DNA of 64,000 bases from Physcomitrium patens (GCF_000002425.4 NC_037273.1:832999-896998), one strand, 5' to 3'. Numbered from the stretch's first letter, positions 12,441-25,813 are shown. Numbers and translations are program-made. The notes: generated by a model from the letters alone, not told the origin.

Positions 12441-15400
12441 ATGCTGGCGTTGGATTGCGTGGGAGTATTGGCCCTCCGCCATGGCCAGGGTGGGGCAGGC
12501 TTACTGCAGCGTCTCGGGGTTGAGAGACCCGGCGTGTTTGCACAGCTGGGGAGGGTGTGGATGGGAGCTGTGGTGGGGGCAAGGGTGGGACTTGGGAAAG
12601 GGTGGCGTGGAAGGTCGACGAGCACCGGGGTAGAGACTCTTGTGAGAGGAACAAACAGGGTTAGCGGAAGGGGAAGAGGGAGGAATAGCAGGGTAGAGAA
12701 GGTTCGTGTGCAAGCTGTGGCGTCCGCTTATCCGCCCATTGCGCAGACTGAGAAGACTTTCCGCTTGCCCATCGATTATTACCAGGTGAAGTTTTGTAAG
12801 TTATGTTTTTGTTTTTGTTTTTGTTTTTTTTGATGCACGGTGTTGCATCTCAGTGAACGTGGACGAGGTTAATGGTTAGGGTGGTCGAATTATCTTTAAC
12901 AAGGGTCCTCCTTTACAATAGTCGGGTGAGAGTGGGGTTTTCAAGGACGGAACCTTTCTCTGTTACGTATAATTTAGTGGAAGAATGAAATGTTGTTGTA
13001 ACCCTACCGCTGCTGCAAGCTTGGATATCCAAATCTCGTAATTCTTTGCAGAATGAACACAAATCACATTCAGTGTACTGATAATTGGTGTCATGAGTTG
13101 TAAGTGAGCTTGCAATTCAATCAGCTGCATTATCTTCCTTAGGTTTGAACTTCGTCCTTCGTGTTCAGTCATCATTTAGGATGATGTTCATGCCTACTTT
13201 GAATCAATCCGGACCCGCGTTACAGTACTTGTGAGTCTTTGGGACTGAAATGAGACTGCAAGACGATTAATCCCAAACCTCTACCCTGATGTGCTTCTCA
13301 ATTGCTCAAATAGCTAGCTCTGGCATTGGGTGTTTTGCCACGGTTGTGGGAAGGAATTGTTCGAGCGTCGAATTTCAAGTCGGGGGGCTAACAATGGTAT
13401 GACGGCAGATTTTGGGAGCTGAACCACAGTACCTGGCAGATGCTATAGTGCGTGCATTTGATTCGCGCATTGATAACTCCCCACGGCTCGGATTTAGTCA
13501 ACAGGCACTACTCGCACGGCTCGAGATTTTGCGAGGAGCACGTGATTCACTTGTGGATCCCGAGATCCGGGCAGAGTATAACCAGGGCCTGGCCGAAGAT
13601 GAAGCGGACACTCTTATTCTTGACGTTCCATTGACAAAGGTGAGAAGTTAGTACTTTGCCGCTGCTCCGATACAGTCTACAGGTTTCTGTAAACTTGTGT
13701 TTCTTCCAAATCCTGAAAGAAAGAAATACTTTATCCTGCTACAAATTTTGTGCTTGGGGTATCAATCCCACGAAGCTTAACGGGATTTGGTGAAGCAGGT
13801 TGGGGGGGCGCTATGTCTGCTCCACGAGGTTGGCGAAGTAGAGGTTGTACTGCAGGCAGGTCAAGCCCTCTTAGCACAACAAGAGGACCTTCCTAAAACA
13901 TTGAACCGTGACGTGGTGCTCGCCATGGCACTTTCTTATGTGGAGCTGTCTCGGGAGGCAATGGCCGAATCGCCCCCAGCTGTAGTGAAGAGTTGCTCGT
14001 TGCTAGAGTCTGCTTTGAAACTGCTGAGGGTTCGTGCCCAAATTCCCCTTCCCGGCTATTTGAAAACGAAACTTAATGTGCTTGAAAAATATCTCGCTCA
14101 TTGTATCGTCCTAAAAATTGGCTGTGCAATTGCAACGTGAGTCAACATTATTTCCCTCTCCTGCATTTGGACCCTGTACCATGGCAATGTTGAACATATG
14201 AGACACTCTCGAGTGTGCTTGTGCAGGAGGAAGGTGGTAGAAATTTGGCTACAGACTTGCAAGAGCAGATCGAAGGAACGCTGGATGAGTTGTCTGCCCG
14301 CTGCATTTTGGAATTGCTCTCCCTCTCCCTCGACAAGGAATACGAGCCTCAGCGTCAGCAGGGGCTCGAGGGATTACGATCACTATTGTGGTCCGTAGAT
14401 GAAGATGGCAATAGCCCTCCCTTGGGTGGGTTAACTCGTGAGCAGTTGATGAAGGAAGCATTTTCGCTTATGACTGCTGCAGAGCAGGTATCTTATCTTG
14501 ACGAAGATCCCTTTATTTCATTCAAGTGCACGAAGTTGGCTACAAGGAGAAATTACCAGCTCTGCAATTTCAAGAGCATTAAACCCCCCCCCCCCCCCCC
14601 CCCAAAGGCCAAGGCGAAGGCTAGGGAGGCTTTATCCTGTGGGTTGCTTCAACAAGGCACTAATTGTGGAATGTGCGGCATTGCAGGTTGCCCTTTTTAC
14701 AGACACGCCTAGCAATATCCCTGCTGACAGCTCTGAAGTGTACTCAGCAGCACTGGCATATGTGGCTGAAGGGTTCGTCTCGAAGTCGCCGCGCTTGATT
14801 CAAGAAGCTGACGCGTTATTTCTCCAGCTCCAGCAGGCCGATCCATCCCTGGCCGACGGTGAAACTTCGAACTCTCCCGAATTCTCCTTCGAGAGAGGAA
14901 TTTGTGCTTTACTGTTGGGAGAGGTTGCCGATTGTCGAGCATGGCTGGGTCTAGAAGACGAAAAATCGCCCCTACGCGATCCCTCGGTCGTGAATTTTGT
15001 ATACTCGTACTCAGAAGAAGGTGAGGAGAATGACTCACTACCTGGTCTATGTAAATTACTTGAAGGATGGTTGACAGAGATGGTGTTCCCTAGGTGCAGA
15101 GACACTGAATCCCTTCGTTTCAAACTCACCGACTACTTCGACGATCCAAGTGTACTCAGCTACCTGGAAGGGCTTGAGAAGGGCAATGGGTCGCACATGG
15201 CTGCTGCTGCTGCTATAGTGCGCATTGGAGCAGGAGCGGGTGCTGCTTTGAATAATGTGAAGGCCACTCTCAAGAGAGTATTTCCTATGGGCAGAAGTAG
15301 TGAGAGCACTACAACAAGCGATGTACTAGATAATCCGGATGAGCTTCCTAGACGGGAGTACCATAAAGGCGCTGATGGCGATGCTCGATCTCCAAGTTTG

Positions 15401-16450
15401 AATAGTATTGCAACAGGTTTCGAGGATGAGAACTGGGAGGGCAGCGAGGTAGTGCAAGACGAAGGCAATTCAGTGAAGGATACGAAATCACCTCATAATG
15501 TCCCTGTTCGAGGAAGCTTAGGATTTTTTCAGATTGCCTGCGGTGGTCTCGTTCTTGGAGCTTTGATGATTGCAGGATTACGCTACCTTCCTCTAAAAAC
15601 CCGACCAGCTCACGCTCTTAAACCAAGCACTCCTACCGTTTCCAGTACAGGTATTACGTCTCATGTGCTATCATCACTAGCTATGACTATTTGGTATAAA
15701 CTAGACTGTGTGGATTGTTCAGTAAATTCTTATCTCGCGTTCATCTGGCGTGCGTGTCCCTATTGGTACTGCTTTTATCATTCAAGTGTGAAAAAGGATC
15801 AGTTGTTAGTGTAGAGAACATTTTAAAACATTTTAAAACCAGTCGAATCACAAAAGCGTGGGATGAGATGATTGTTGAAGTATGTTAAACAGTGTGATGG
15901 GGTGCACGTCGTGAAGGGGTTAGGAGAACGGAAGCTTTAGAAGTGGAGGTTGTCCCCAAAATGGATGCTAGGTTGGCGGAAATTATGGTTCGAAGATGGC
16001 AAGCAGCTAAAGCTCGAGCACTTGGTTCTGCTCATGATATGGCGGCTCTTCCTGAGGTATACCCTTACTCTTGCAGTAGATCTAATAATGAATCTCACAA
16101 GAATGTGTCAAGTTGTAGCTTATTCAATTGAAATGACATGACCTGTTGTGGTCGAGCAGGTGCTGGAGGGCGAGATGCTGAAGAGCTGGACAGACCGTGT
16201 TAGTGACGTCAAGAGAAATGGTTGGTTTTGGGAATACACTCTCCTTGGTCTTCACATTGATAGTGTAACAGTAAGTGACGATGGGAGGCGAGCAACTGCG
16301 GAAGCCACTTTGCAAGAGGCAGCCCGCTTGGTGGACCGCAACAACCCTGACCACAATGATTCTTATAGAAGCACTTACACTACGCGATATGACCTCCGGC
16401 ATGGCATAGATGGTTGGCGAATCAATGGAGGAGCTGTGCTGCGTACTTGA
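12441..16450 (+). CDS. ARC6: Chloroplast division protein ARC6, 7 coding exons
   Basis: ARC6 is an inner-envelope protein that anchors FtsZ2 on the stromal side and binds PDV2 in the intermembrane space (known for Arabidopsis). Exons read by eye: 12441-12785, 13409-13639, 13799-14029, 14227-14487, 14687-15650, 15941-16056, 16160-16450. All have GT/AG borders and consistent phases, giving 812 residues against 801 in Arabidopsis. Residues 1 to about 105 are Arg/Gly/Ser-rich, like a transit peptide; the ATG at 12441 is the first after an in-frame stop. The J-like domain (about 111-192; PIDYYQILGAEPQ) lacks an HPD triad. Further conserved blocks include GALCLLHEVGE, GGLTREQLMKEAFSLMTAAEQ split in two (GGLTREQLM, TAAEQ), DTPSNIPA, DLPGLCKLLE-like SLPGLCKLLEGWL and SYLEGLEKG. 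One membrane segment lies near 635-655. The C-terminal domain (MLKSWTDR to TTRYDLRHG) is the intermembrane-space part. The nearest paralogue family, PARC6/CDP1, fits much less well. Confidence 0.95.
14584..14603. repeat. Run of 20 C in ARC6 intron 4
   Basis: A homopolymer of 20 cytosines about 80 bases upstream of the exon-5 acceptor. It is likely variable in length and error-prone in sequencing. Confidence 0.9.
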
Positions 16451-17493
16451 TTCTGAGATTTTCATCTCCGGATCATGTTGACTTGTAGGCAGATCGACTA
16501 GTTGCAACCCTTGCATGCTACGAATGAGTAGTCTTTTTGGATATTTTGATCCATCATGCAGCTTTGATGTGAGGGAATACTGTGCTGTAATGGATTGGTT
16601 GAAATGCTACAGGGAGTTAAAAGAATGCTAATTGTACTTAATACTAATCTTTCCATCGCATGGATATTACTTCACTAAGTGAATTGGGTCGCTTGTTGGC
16701 AATAGGTCAAAGTAATGTACACAGGTGGACAAGTTTATATGTAAATTTTTTAAGTACTCTATATTGTATGTGGAGTCTAGCACTGTAGTATGTGCTTGTG
16801 TACATTCTTCTTCTTGAAATGCTCTTTTGGAATTGTGTCGAAATCTTGAGCTAAGAGCTGTAGCGGTGCTAAGTTGCTCGAGTTTATAGATCTCTGCAAC
16901 TTGGGTTGGCCGATGTGATAGGAATTAACGATGTCAAGCTGGACAAAGGCGGTTATTTTAACAATTCGGTATTAGTTTTGGGGATTTTTTCTCCTAACCA
17001 CAGGCCTCCTGGCAGCTCTGGAGATCGTACGAGAAAACTGGCCAGATCCCCTTCAGTCTGGATATGGTGTAACTACCCTGAAACATTTGAGATACACCTA
17101 TTCTAATTGTAACTAAGATGGGATTTTTGACCTCAGAACACATTTGAGTTCCACATTAGATGTACACGCAGTGCATGTAAGATGCTGGTCATCGTAGATT
17201 CGATGCAGAAGGATCAATACTGACGTCAGTAATACCGTTAAGATTCCGTGCCTTGCTTTTGCGAGATTTGTGAGGATGATTCTGGGCACCGTTGCTGGTA
17301 GCAGCTCATTTCTCTTCTTTTTCACTGATGCGACTCAGAGTGTCCACTTAAGCCGGCATTGGTTCCTCATTTCTGGGGTTAAGTTAGATTTGATTTCACT
17401 ATTAATTTATGCTGTGATTTTGGACAACCACCTTTCGCTCTTTATAGCTGCTTGCTTTGTTCAGTTGATCAAAGCTGAAATCGCCTTCTGTGT
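16451..17493. other. 3' flank of ARC6 and of the convergent minus-strand gene
   Basis: No further exon seen. The region probably holds the 3' UTRs of ARC6 (+) and of the unrecognised gene that ends at 17,494 on the minus strand. The 75-codon plus frame at 17,270-17,497 has no gene-like features. Confidence 0.5.
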
Positions 17494-18331
17494 CTAACTG
17501 CTTAATATTGTGTCATTTCCCTTCGTAGGCTGTGACAACAATTTGATCGCAATACATTCATGTACTGCTTGCCTGTGCAGCGCAATCTCACCAGGGATTT
17601 CAAGGTCTGCAGGATCTATTGCACCACTTTGAGCATTCAACCCAGCAACCTCTTTTACTCCTTCAACTTCTAAGGACTCACCAAATGCACTTGGAAAGGA
17701 AAACTGAAATCACATACACACACAACAGACGGTGCACGGAGACTCCGATTTGTAAGCACAGTATGGTAACACTGATAAATACTTTCTACAACTTTGAAGT
17801 GACTCACAAGAATATAGACCCTTGAAGACTACAAGATGGGCCTTGCAATAGTCGGCATTAGAGCAAAAGGATTTCTTTCAATAAAATGGGAGTTGAAAAT
17901 TGACTTGGATTATTTAAAATTTAGTTTTTGAATACACAAGTGATGTTTTTAATGAAGAAAGAACTATTATCACCAAAATATATTGGAAGAAAAAAAATTT
18001 GTTCTATTATTTATTTTATAATTAATATTTTAGTACTAAATATTAATAATAATGCTACTAGGCTTGATGAACTATATATGAACTATATTACATTTTTTCT
18101 AAAGTTATATCTTCTTGGTTAGATTATAGATTTGAAGTGTTATTTTATTTGAAATAAAAATGTTTTTTTTTTTTTTTTTTTTTTTTTCTAACATAGAACT
18201 TCTGTTAGGATTTATAAGATAATTATAGACCTTCTATTAGATTACAACCATTACCACTCTGTTATTTTGCACATGCAAATAAAGGTAAGAAGTTTTTACT
18301 TAACAATAATTAAACACTTGATCAACTATTC

Positions 18332-18365
<34 letters not shown>

Positions 18366-18953
18366 ATACGTGATTTGACTATCTTTGTTCTAATTTCTTA
18401 TTGAATTTTTTTTTGGCATCGTATGTTTTAATTGTCCAAATTTCACATTGACTTTTAATGCTTCATGAGGGGTCACAAAAAAAAAAAACCCAATATATTA
18501 TCATGTTCTGCATAATATCTTTTTACTAAATATTAATAATGAAAATTTAAGAACGTATATCAACCATGGAAAATAATTTTGCATCTTTAAAATAAAATAA
18601 AATAAACACACACACACACACATTAAAATCATGTTATCAACCAAGTAGCAATAGAATTCTTAGTACCCAAGAAGTTTGAAAAGGTAACACGAGTGTCATA
18701 ATATGAAAAAAAAAAAATCATTTCTAAATGAGATTAATCCCCAAGACCCACCTGGATCGATTAATTGCATGAAGCCCAGGCCCTTTAAGAACTCTGGCAT
18801 CGGAACACCCTCCGATCCGTAGTATTCGACTATCGAGATGGATCCTCCACACTGAGCATCACTACAGAAGTAACGGCAATTGGGATCCTTTCTTCCCAGC
18901 TCGAATTGGACGCTTACGATTGACCCACGCAGAACCAAATCTACGGCCCACAT
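17494..18953 (-). CDS. Unrecognised minus-strand gene (first and last coding exon seen)
   Basis: Two coding blocks stand out in AT-rich DNA. Block 1 (18953-18752) starts with ATG, has 67 codons and ends at a good donor (CAG/GTGGGT) in phase 1. It carries a Cys cluster (CRYFCSDAQC, residues 26-35) and EYYGSEGVPMPEFLKGLGF. Block 2 (17703-17494) follows a pyrimidine-rich acceptor (GATTTCAG), is open for 69 codons to a TAG stop, and is acidic/hydrophobic (IDPADLEIPGEIALHRQA). The phases of the two blocks do not fit directly, so at least one small middle exon must lie in 17,704-18,751. I could not identify it; that stretch holds poly-T and CA repeats. I recognise no family; the Cys cluster could bind metal, but that is a guess. 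The start lies about 490 bases from the tetraspanin start on the opposite strand, consistent with a shared divergent promoter. Confidence 0.5.
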
Positions 18954-19443
18954 GGCTCCGAAGTTCTAAAGAGGGTCATTCTTGGTGGGGTCGCGCAGTT
19001 GCCTTCGTTGTCGAGGTTTAAGAATCTGATCGCGCAATTTTTCTGGTTCGCGATCGTTGCAGCGTTCGATTCGTGTTGTCCCTGACAGAGCTGCTTGAAA
19101 AGTAGCTTCTGATTACACGGGAGCGACGCTGTGGTTGAGCTAAGAAGGTGGGTCGAGTTTGATCAGTGTCGTGTTGGTGGAATTCGTATGATTCATTTGA
19201 TGAGTTTCCTTGCAGAATAGGCGATTCTACGCAGTGAGTTGCTTCAGTGTGGAGCGAACCGAGAGTTTTTGAGCTCTGGTCAAGGTTCAGTGGGTGATTG
19301 CAGATTGAGCCACGTTAAATTTTACGCTGTATGTGATGCAGGGACAAGTGTCGTTGAGAGCTTCAGTGCAGGAGAAGTGAGCTTAGTTGTTTTGCATTGG
19401 AGCGATTGCTGGAGTATCGAATTTTTTCCGTTGGGGTTTGAGA
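18954..19443. promoter_or_regulatory. Divergent promoter between the unknown gene and the tetraspanin gene
   Basis: About 490 bases of GC-richer DNA between two head-to-head ATGs. It must contain both 5' leaders. No clear TATA box or recognised element is visible. Confidence 0.45.
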
Positions 19444-20556
19444 ATGGGGTGCAGTAATGTCGTAACTGGGGTGGTGAATTTCCTCATGTTGATGCTGTTG
19501 TTGCCGATAATCGGGTTCGGGGTTTGGTTGGCGAAGAAGCATGATTCTGAGTGCGTGCGGTTCCTGCAATGGCCGGTCATTGTTCTGGGAATGTTTGTTC
19601 TGGTGGTTTCAATGGCGGGACTCTTTGGGTCCTGGTGCGGGAACAGGCCTCTCATGTGGACTTACCTGTTCGTCATGTTTGTCCTTATTTTCCTGCTCTT
19701 CGTCTTGACACTTCTTGCATTCGTCGTCACCAATTCTGGAGCAGGACGAGTTGTGTCAGGGAAAGGATTCAAAGAGTATAAGCTTGGAGATTACTCCAAC
19801 TGGTTGCAGAAGCGGGTGGATAACCCTTTATATTGGTCCAAGATTAAGAGCTGCTTAGCTGATGGTCAGGTGTGCAGCGATCTATCTCAGTATGCCACAG
19901 CAGATGTCTTCAATAACGCATCTCTTACCCCTGTTGAGGTAATTTGTTCCCCAGCATTGCAGCATTTCCTTTCTCAGCTTTTGCTTCCAATTGATTGACC
20001 CCGAAGTACTTTGGTCCGAAGTTTTAAGATAAATTGTTTTCGGACCATCTGTGTCGTGGTAGAATGTGTCGGAATGTATCAATGCAACACGTATCGTAGG
20101 TTCTTCATCTACCATCACACCCACTAGTGTGCTGATGTAGTCTCTTAGCATGTGATTCAAGTTTTCCACGAAAAGTTGATGGTGCTCACGTAGACCAACA
20201 CGACTAACAAACAACTACGGATGCTTGTCCATGTGTTTGCAAAGTCTGGATGCTGCAAGCCAAAATCAGACTGCGGGTACACCTTTCAGAATGCCACAAC
20301 CTGGCTCGGAAACTCATCAGGGAGTGCAAACGCTGACTGCCGAGCTTGGAGCAACACCCAAACCCAGCTGTGTTTTGATTGCAATTCATGCCGAGCTGGT
20401 GTGCTGCAGAATGTGAAGTCCAACTGGCGCAGAGTCGCAGTCGTCAACATAATTGTGCTTGTGTTCATAATATTCGTCTATTCCTGTGGATGCTGCGCTT
20501 TAAAAAGCTCTAAGCGAGAGCAAGATAATTTCAAGTACAGGTATGGATATGCTTAG
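19444..20556 (+). CDS. Tetraspanin, 2 coding exons
   Basis: Tetraspanins are four-pass membrane proteins that organise membrane microdomains. Exons 19444-19938 and 20245-20556 join in phase 0 to give 268 residues, the usual plant length. The ATG at 19444 opens with MGCSNVVTGVVNFL, typical of the family, and was preferred to in-frame codons upstream. Membrane segments: TM1 about 6-28, TM2 about 40-63 (WPVIVLGMFVLVVSMAGLFG), TM3 about 70-96, TM4 about 229-251 (VAVVNIIVLVFIIFVYSCG). The large extracellular loop carries the plant GCC(K/R)P signature as SGCCKPKSDC, followed by further Cys (CRAW, CFDCNSC) for disulfides. The GCC signature begins exon 2, right after the intron. The short cytosolic tail ends in KYRYGYA. 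The subfamily member cannot be told from this alone. Confidence 0.93.
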
Positions 20557-22690
20557 TCCCAACTAACAACCAAAACATATACATATATATATATGTGTGT
20601 GTGTGTGTGTGTATAAATGGCTACCAGTAGCATCAAACGCCTGCAGGGTTTTAAGCCATACTTACACATGAGGCAACACGCTTCTGCTAAAGATTGGGCC
20701 AATCGTCCTCAACTTATCTCGGTACCTTTAAGAAGGACGCCAAACGAGTCCCGCATCGAGTTCACTCCGGATCCGCAATTCACAATTCTGCTTCTGTTGG
20801 AGATGTGGTGCGATCCTCCATGAATTTGTTTAGGTCATGTCTAGTGCTATGACTATTTTATAGAAATATCTGGGTGCACATGCTTCACAGGGAATGATGC
20901 TACGGCACATCTAATCAATGACAGTGCTGATGATCACAATAGAGACTACACAAGGTGATAAATCGATCCAAAGCTGGGATATCTGAGAGCTTATCAGACC
21001 CTTAGTATGCAATTCCGAAATCTTAACTGAATGCTCAAGACTCATCCGTTCTTTCATTTTGTTCAAAGTCAATAGAATAGCTTCAACAAATGTAAATACC
21101 TTGGTTTTATGGTTTATCTCAAAAATGTCGAGTGGGTTCCACTGAATTGAGTACAAAGTGATGGGCTGATGTGAGAGTTAAACTTCAGTGGTGCTGCTTT
21201 ACTTATGTTAACTCTATACTGAAATGAGTGTTTAGATTGGTGTAAGAATAATGTATTTATCACATATGTGAAAGGTGTAAAGTTTCAACTTGTATTGCCA
21301 AAAACGGCAGCTCATTAACATTGTTGTGTTCGTTTAAGATAGACAGATGACCATTCATTCCCAACTAAGTCATGTAATGAAGCTAATTAAGAGGATTTTG
21401 TAACGTCATTTGTAGCATTTATTCTAATTCCGTAAACCAATTTGATTTTAAGTTGTATAATGTATACATGATATGTTTGAACATCATATCATTCAGCAAG
21501 CTTTCTTAAGTTATTTAGAGAAATTCGTTTTAGAATTGTATAACACATGCTTAAATTGATTTAAAAAATATAATACTTCAATTTAATGAACAATATTTTC
21601 ACATACGTACATGTTTCAAAATTCAACATTACTTATAGCATTTATTTGTCACTTGCAAACAAGACAAATAGTTAAATCATAGCTTTGCCTTTGAGATCAA
21701 AATCAACTTTCTATTCTTATTTTTGATGTATTTATACTATATTTTATTGTACAATATTCTATACATATACATTAAATATCAAAACAAAATTTGACAAAAC
21801 ATTCTTATAAAGACTTGTAATAAAAAAAAGTAAAAAAAAAATCTTCATCAGGATTTTTAAGTATAGTAAAAATGTAAAGAAATAAAAATATGTAAAACAT
21901 TCTTAAAGCATGAAGAAGGAACAAAACATGTTCACTACAAAGAAAGAAAATATTTATAGCTATTTTAAAATTTGGTATATATAAATATATATAGAGAATT
22001 ATTTGCAAGCCATTTGAAAGTAGAAAGATGTTATTAAAAATAAATTTACAACATTTTCAATACTTAATTAGAGCACAATAGCTTTATCTACATCTAACAT
22101 TATAAAACTTTATAAGTTACTTGGTTAAGTTTATTCTTAATATTATAAAAAAGTTTAATTATTTTAGTTTTAATTGAGATATTTAGTTGAGAAAGAAACA
22201 TAGTCTTATATTTTGTCAAAGTAGAAGAAATATCTTGGTGAAGGTGATGGCTCTTTGCTTGATTGTAGTTGACCAACACCATTAATTATAATGATGTCAT
22301 CTTTGTAATAACTATGCTCTAATAAGAGTTTTTTCACATTTCAATAATATTTTTATTTTTTGTAGAATTTAACTTTTGTAATAATCAAGTTGATTAGGTG
22401 TGATTCTTCTTTTAATTTTATGCCTACCTTTCAAAAAAAAAATTGGTAATATATTTGAAGTAGTTCTTTATTTGCTTTATATAGAATTTATTTTTGATAT
22501 TAATTAATATATCAATTATTATTTTTAAAATTAGATTTTTTTAAAGTCAATTTATTATTTATGTCTATTATATAATGTGCAACATTTTATCTTATAAATT
22601 TGTTGTCTATGTTCATTATATAATGTGCAACATTTTGTCTTATAAATTTATTGTTATGAATTTTTTAAATGTATAAATTTATATATAAAT
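20557..22690. other. 3' flank of tetraspanin and AT-rich spacer
   Basis: An AT/GT microsatellite lies at about 20,582-20,614 (TATA repeats then TG repeats), probably in the 3' UTR. A 68-codon frame at 20,617-20,823 is likely 3' UTR sequence. From about 21,150 the DNA becomes strongly AT-rich with no gene. A 47-bp tandem duplication occurs at about 22,562-22,656. Confidence 0.5.
22562..22656. repeat. 47-bp tandem duplication
   Basis: The block containing ATTATATAATGTGCAACATT occurs twice head-to-tail with only a few differences. Confidence 0.75.
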
Positions 22691-25600
22691 GAGTTTAGTC
22701 TTTGATGGACCTTAGATAAATAACCTTGTTGACTGAGATATCTTCTACTTTATGATATATCAAAGTATAAATAAATTTTGATCGCTTGAGCAAAAGAATT
22801 TAGAAAAGGCTCATTAAAGTGATTAAATGAAAAAGATTTAGATGAAAATATATTTAATTTCATCTAAATTTATTTTCATCTAAATCTTTAGGAGTAATTT
22901 TTATATAAATATTTTCATATAAATTTATATATAAAAAAATATTTTTCACATCAAGTAGATAAAGTTATATTGTTTAAGTAATCTTAGCAAAAACATTTTG
23001 AAATTAAATTTAACAATAATAAATAAAGTTTGTATATAGTCTATGTCTTCTACTTGTATAAAAGTCTTGGTTATTAGTTGGGGCTTATATTTATCTATGG
23101 TTCTATTAGCATAGATTTTGATTAAATAAAACTATTTATAATTAATTGATTTTTTGTTTGGAGGTAATAGAATTAATTTTATTTGTAAGTAAAGATTTAA
23201 ACTTTTAATTTATGGTAGGTTTTCATTTATATTCATAAATTCTTTCTAAAGTAATTTATAAGATAGTAGGAGCTTATAATAATACATATACTAAATTAAT
23301 TTGAGATATTTTTTTATGTTACCAACAAAATGTTTATGGTAATGGTTTACTCAAGATTGTTTCAATAAATCTTTTGAATTTTTGAATCTTTTGTTGAAGA
23401 TTAGACAATATTGGTGGTAGATTGCTATTTTTTTAAGTAGAATTAATTTAGTTTTTTCTTGAGATAATTCTTATTGATTATTTTTTAAAGAAAATTATAA
23501 AAAAGACTCTAATAGATTAGTATGGGAGAAATATTGGTAATTTCCTAAAGTTTTTAAATTATCTTGTAATAGATATATTTTCATGGATTTAGCCTATTAA
23601 TTAATTCCAATAGATTGTCATAGAGATTAATTAGATAGAATTAAAGGTATTTTTGGATTTTTAAAAATGATTAATAGATTGAGATCTATTAATTCTTCTT
23701 TATTTTTATATATGCCAACATCCTATTTAATATAAATAGTTTTATAGAAGATAACATCTTAGAATATAATAATATTTTTTTAAAAAAGAATTCATAAGAA
23801 AATATGATTTAAATTCATCACTATAGTCTAAAAACATAATTGCAATAGAGTTCAATTCTATTTTATTTCTTTTTTATTTCTTTTTGAACTAAAATATAGT
23901 TTTTACTTCTAAAAAAGTTAAAAGAGTACAAATTTGGTTTATTTGTAAACCATATTTCAAAAAATATTATTTTTAGTAGAATTACTTTTGTAGGACTCAT
24001 ATTCTAAAGATAACTTATAGTTAAGAGTGCTTCTTAACATTAAGTTTTTTAAAACTTAGCATGTGATAACATGCTAATGCCACTTCCTTTAAAGGTTACT
24101 TTTTGTGTTCAAAAACACTATTTTTTTGATGTGAGTCTCTAGTAATAAATTCTTTTTTAATTCCTTCTTTGATACAATAATTACAAAAATTTTCAAATAT
24201 GTAATTACTTGTACAATTAATTATTTTAGTTTTTTTTATAAAAAAATTATAATGTATAAATTTATCAAATATTTTAAATTTATATTGTATTAGGTGTATT
24301 TAATAAATTTTCAATTCCTTTAGCTATTAATTGAAGTTATTCCAAATTTTGTCAATTCAAATGATGAAGTTTAAGATAATAAAATTTAGATTTATTAAAT
24401 TTTTTAGTTGTAAGAATAAAAATCATATTTTTTTTAATAATATTACTAAATTATTTAATTTATATAAATTATTATTTAATTCCTATGTTGCAACGATTTT
24501 CCATGAATTATTTAATAAAATAGGAATTTTAAATTTTATACAATTTTTTTACTATCTTTATTATGTTATTTGGTATTTTTTTAATTTTTTAATTTTAAAC
24601 CATGGGACACATGAAACTTTAGGTATGACTTTCTCTATACCATTGAATAGTCTTATTTTAACATGCCTATATCTTAGAATTTGATATGATGTCATGTTGT
24701 TCTTTAAATACACAAATTATTTATTGTCATATTTTGTATTATAAATAAATTCATCTAATTGATAATACATGTATTATGTTGTTTTAGAATCTACATACCA
24801 TAAATAAATAAAGTCTTGTTATGTGATAATTATAACCATATATACTTTGTGAGATTATATAACTATTTTTTATTTTTTATTTATTTTTATTCCTCTTGCA
24901 ATAGAAATATTTTTTAATATTAATATATATATAGATCAAAAGATACTTTTATCATTTGAATTTAAAGTTGAATTTAAAAACCTTTTAAAGTTCTTATCAA
25001 AATAGGATTTTTTTTGCCATTTTTAGTATATTTGTTTTCTACATTAAAGGCTAATTTAATTTCTAATGTAAGATTCATGTCTTTCATCAACATCTCTTCT
25101 TGTATCAAATATGTTATCAAAAATTATAAAGTTATACATTGTTGTCTTTTGTAGGATTGAATACAAGTACTATAATTGAGATGTAGCCTTTATCATATCG
25201 AACCTCTAATCTTATTGCCAATATTTGTTGGATTCTAGATCTAAAATTATAAATATATTTAAGAATTTTTTTATTTTCTCTTGTCTTAAGAATGTGTAGC
25301 ATTTCTTTAAGATGCATGTCTTGTGATTCAATTGCATCTAATAATTTCTTCAATGCTGTATGTGAAATTTGGCATAATTGAACATGTGGAATAATATGAT
25401 TTTTAAAACAATTGTTAGTAGTGGTTAAAGAAATGGCATTTCTATATTTTCAATTGCTTATACTCTTTGCTCCTTTGGCAAATGAAGTTGGAGTTTCATT
25501 TGCCATCACCTTTATTATATAAGAATATATATTAATCAAGTTGGAGTTTCATTTGATTTTTAATCCATGCCACTGGTATGGATTCTTCACTACTTTTTAG

Positions 25601-25779
25601 AGACCATAATTTTTTGTTTTGAAAATTAATGTTATTTTCTGTTTTCACATGTTAAAATATGAACCATTAAACTTAGAAATTTGATAATTATCTAAATATA
25701 GATAATTTTTAGTTTTCTAGTTTTACAATAGAATAAAATTTAAAATATTTTATAAATTTTGAAGATATTATTTTAAGTA

Positions 25780-25813
<34 letters not shown>

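Noticed and set aside
12217-12713. Proline/serine-rich frames on the minus strand
   Set aside because: They are the reverse of the GC-rich ARC6 leader and first exon, which is supported by family similarity and splice phase.
17270-17497. Plus-strand 75-codon frame between ARC6 and the unknown gene
   Set aside because: Hydrophobic but with no start context or motif, and it lies in presumed 3' flanks.
20617-20823. 68-codon frame just after the tetraspanin gene
   Set aside because: Most likely 3' UTR; it starts right after a microsatellite and has no recognisable domain.
24331-24684. 117-codon plus frame rich in Phe, Ile and Asn
   Set aside because: Composition is that of random AT-rich DNA and it lies inside a decayed element on the other strand.
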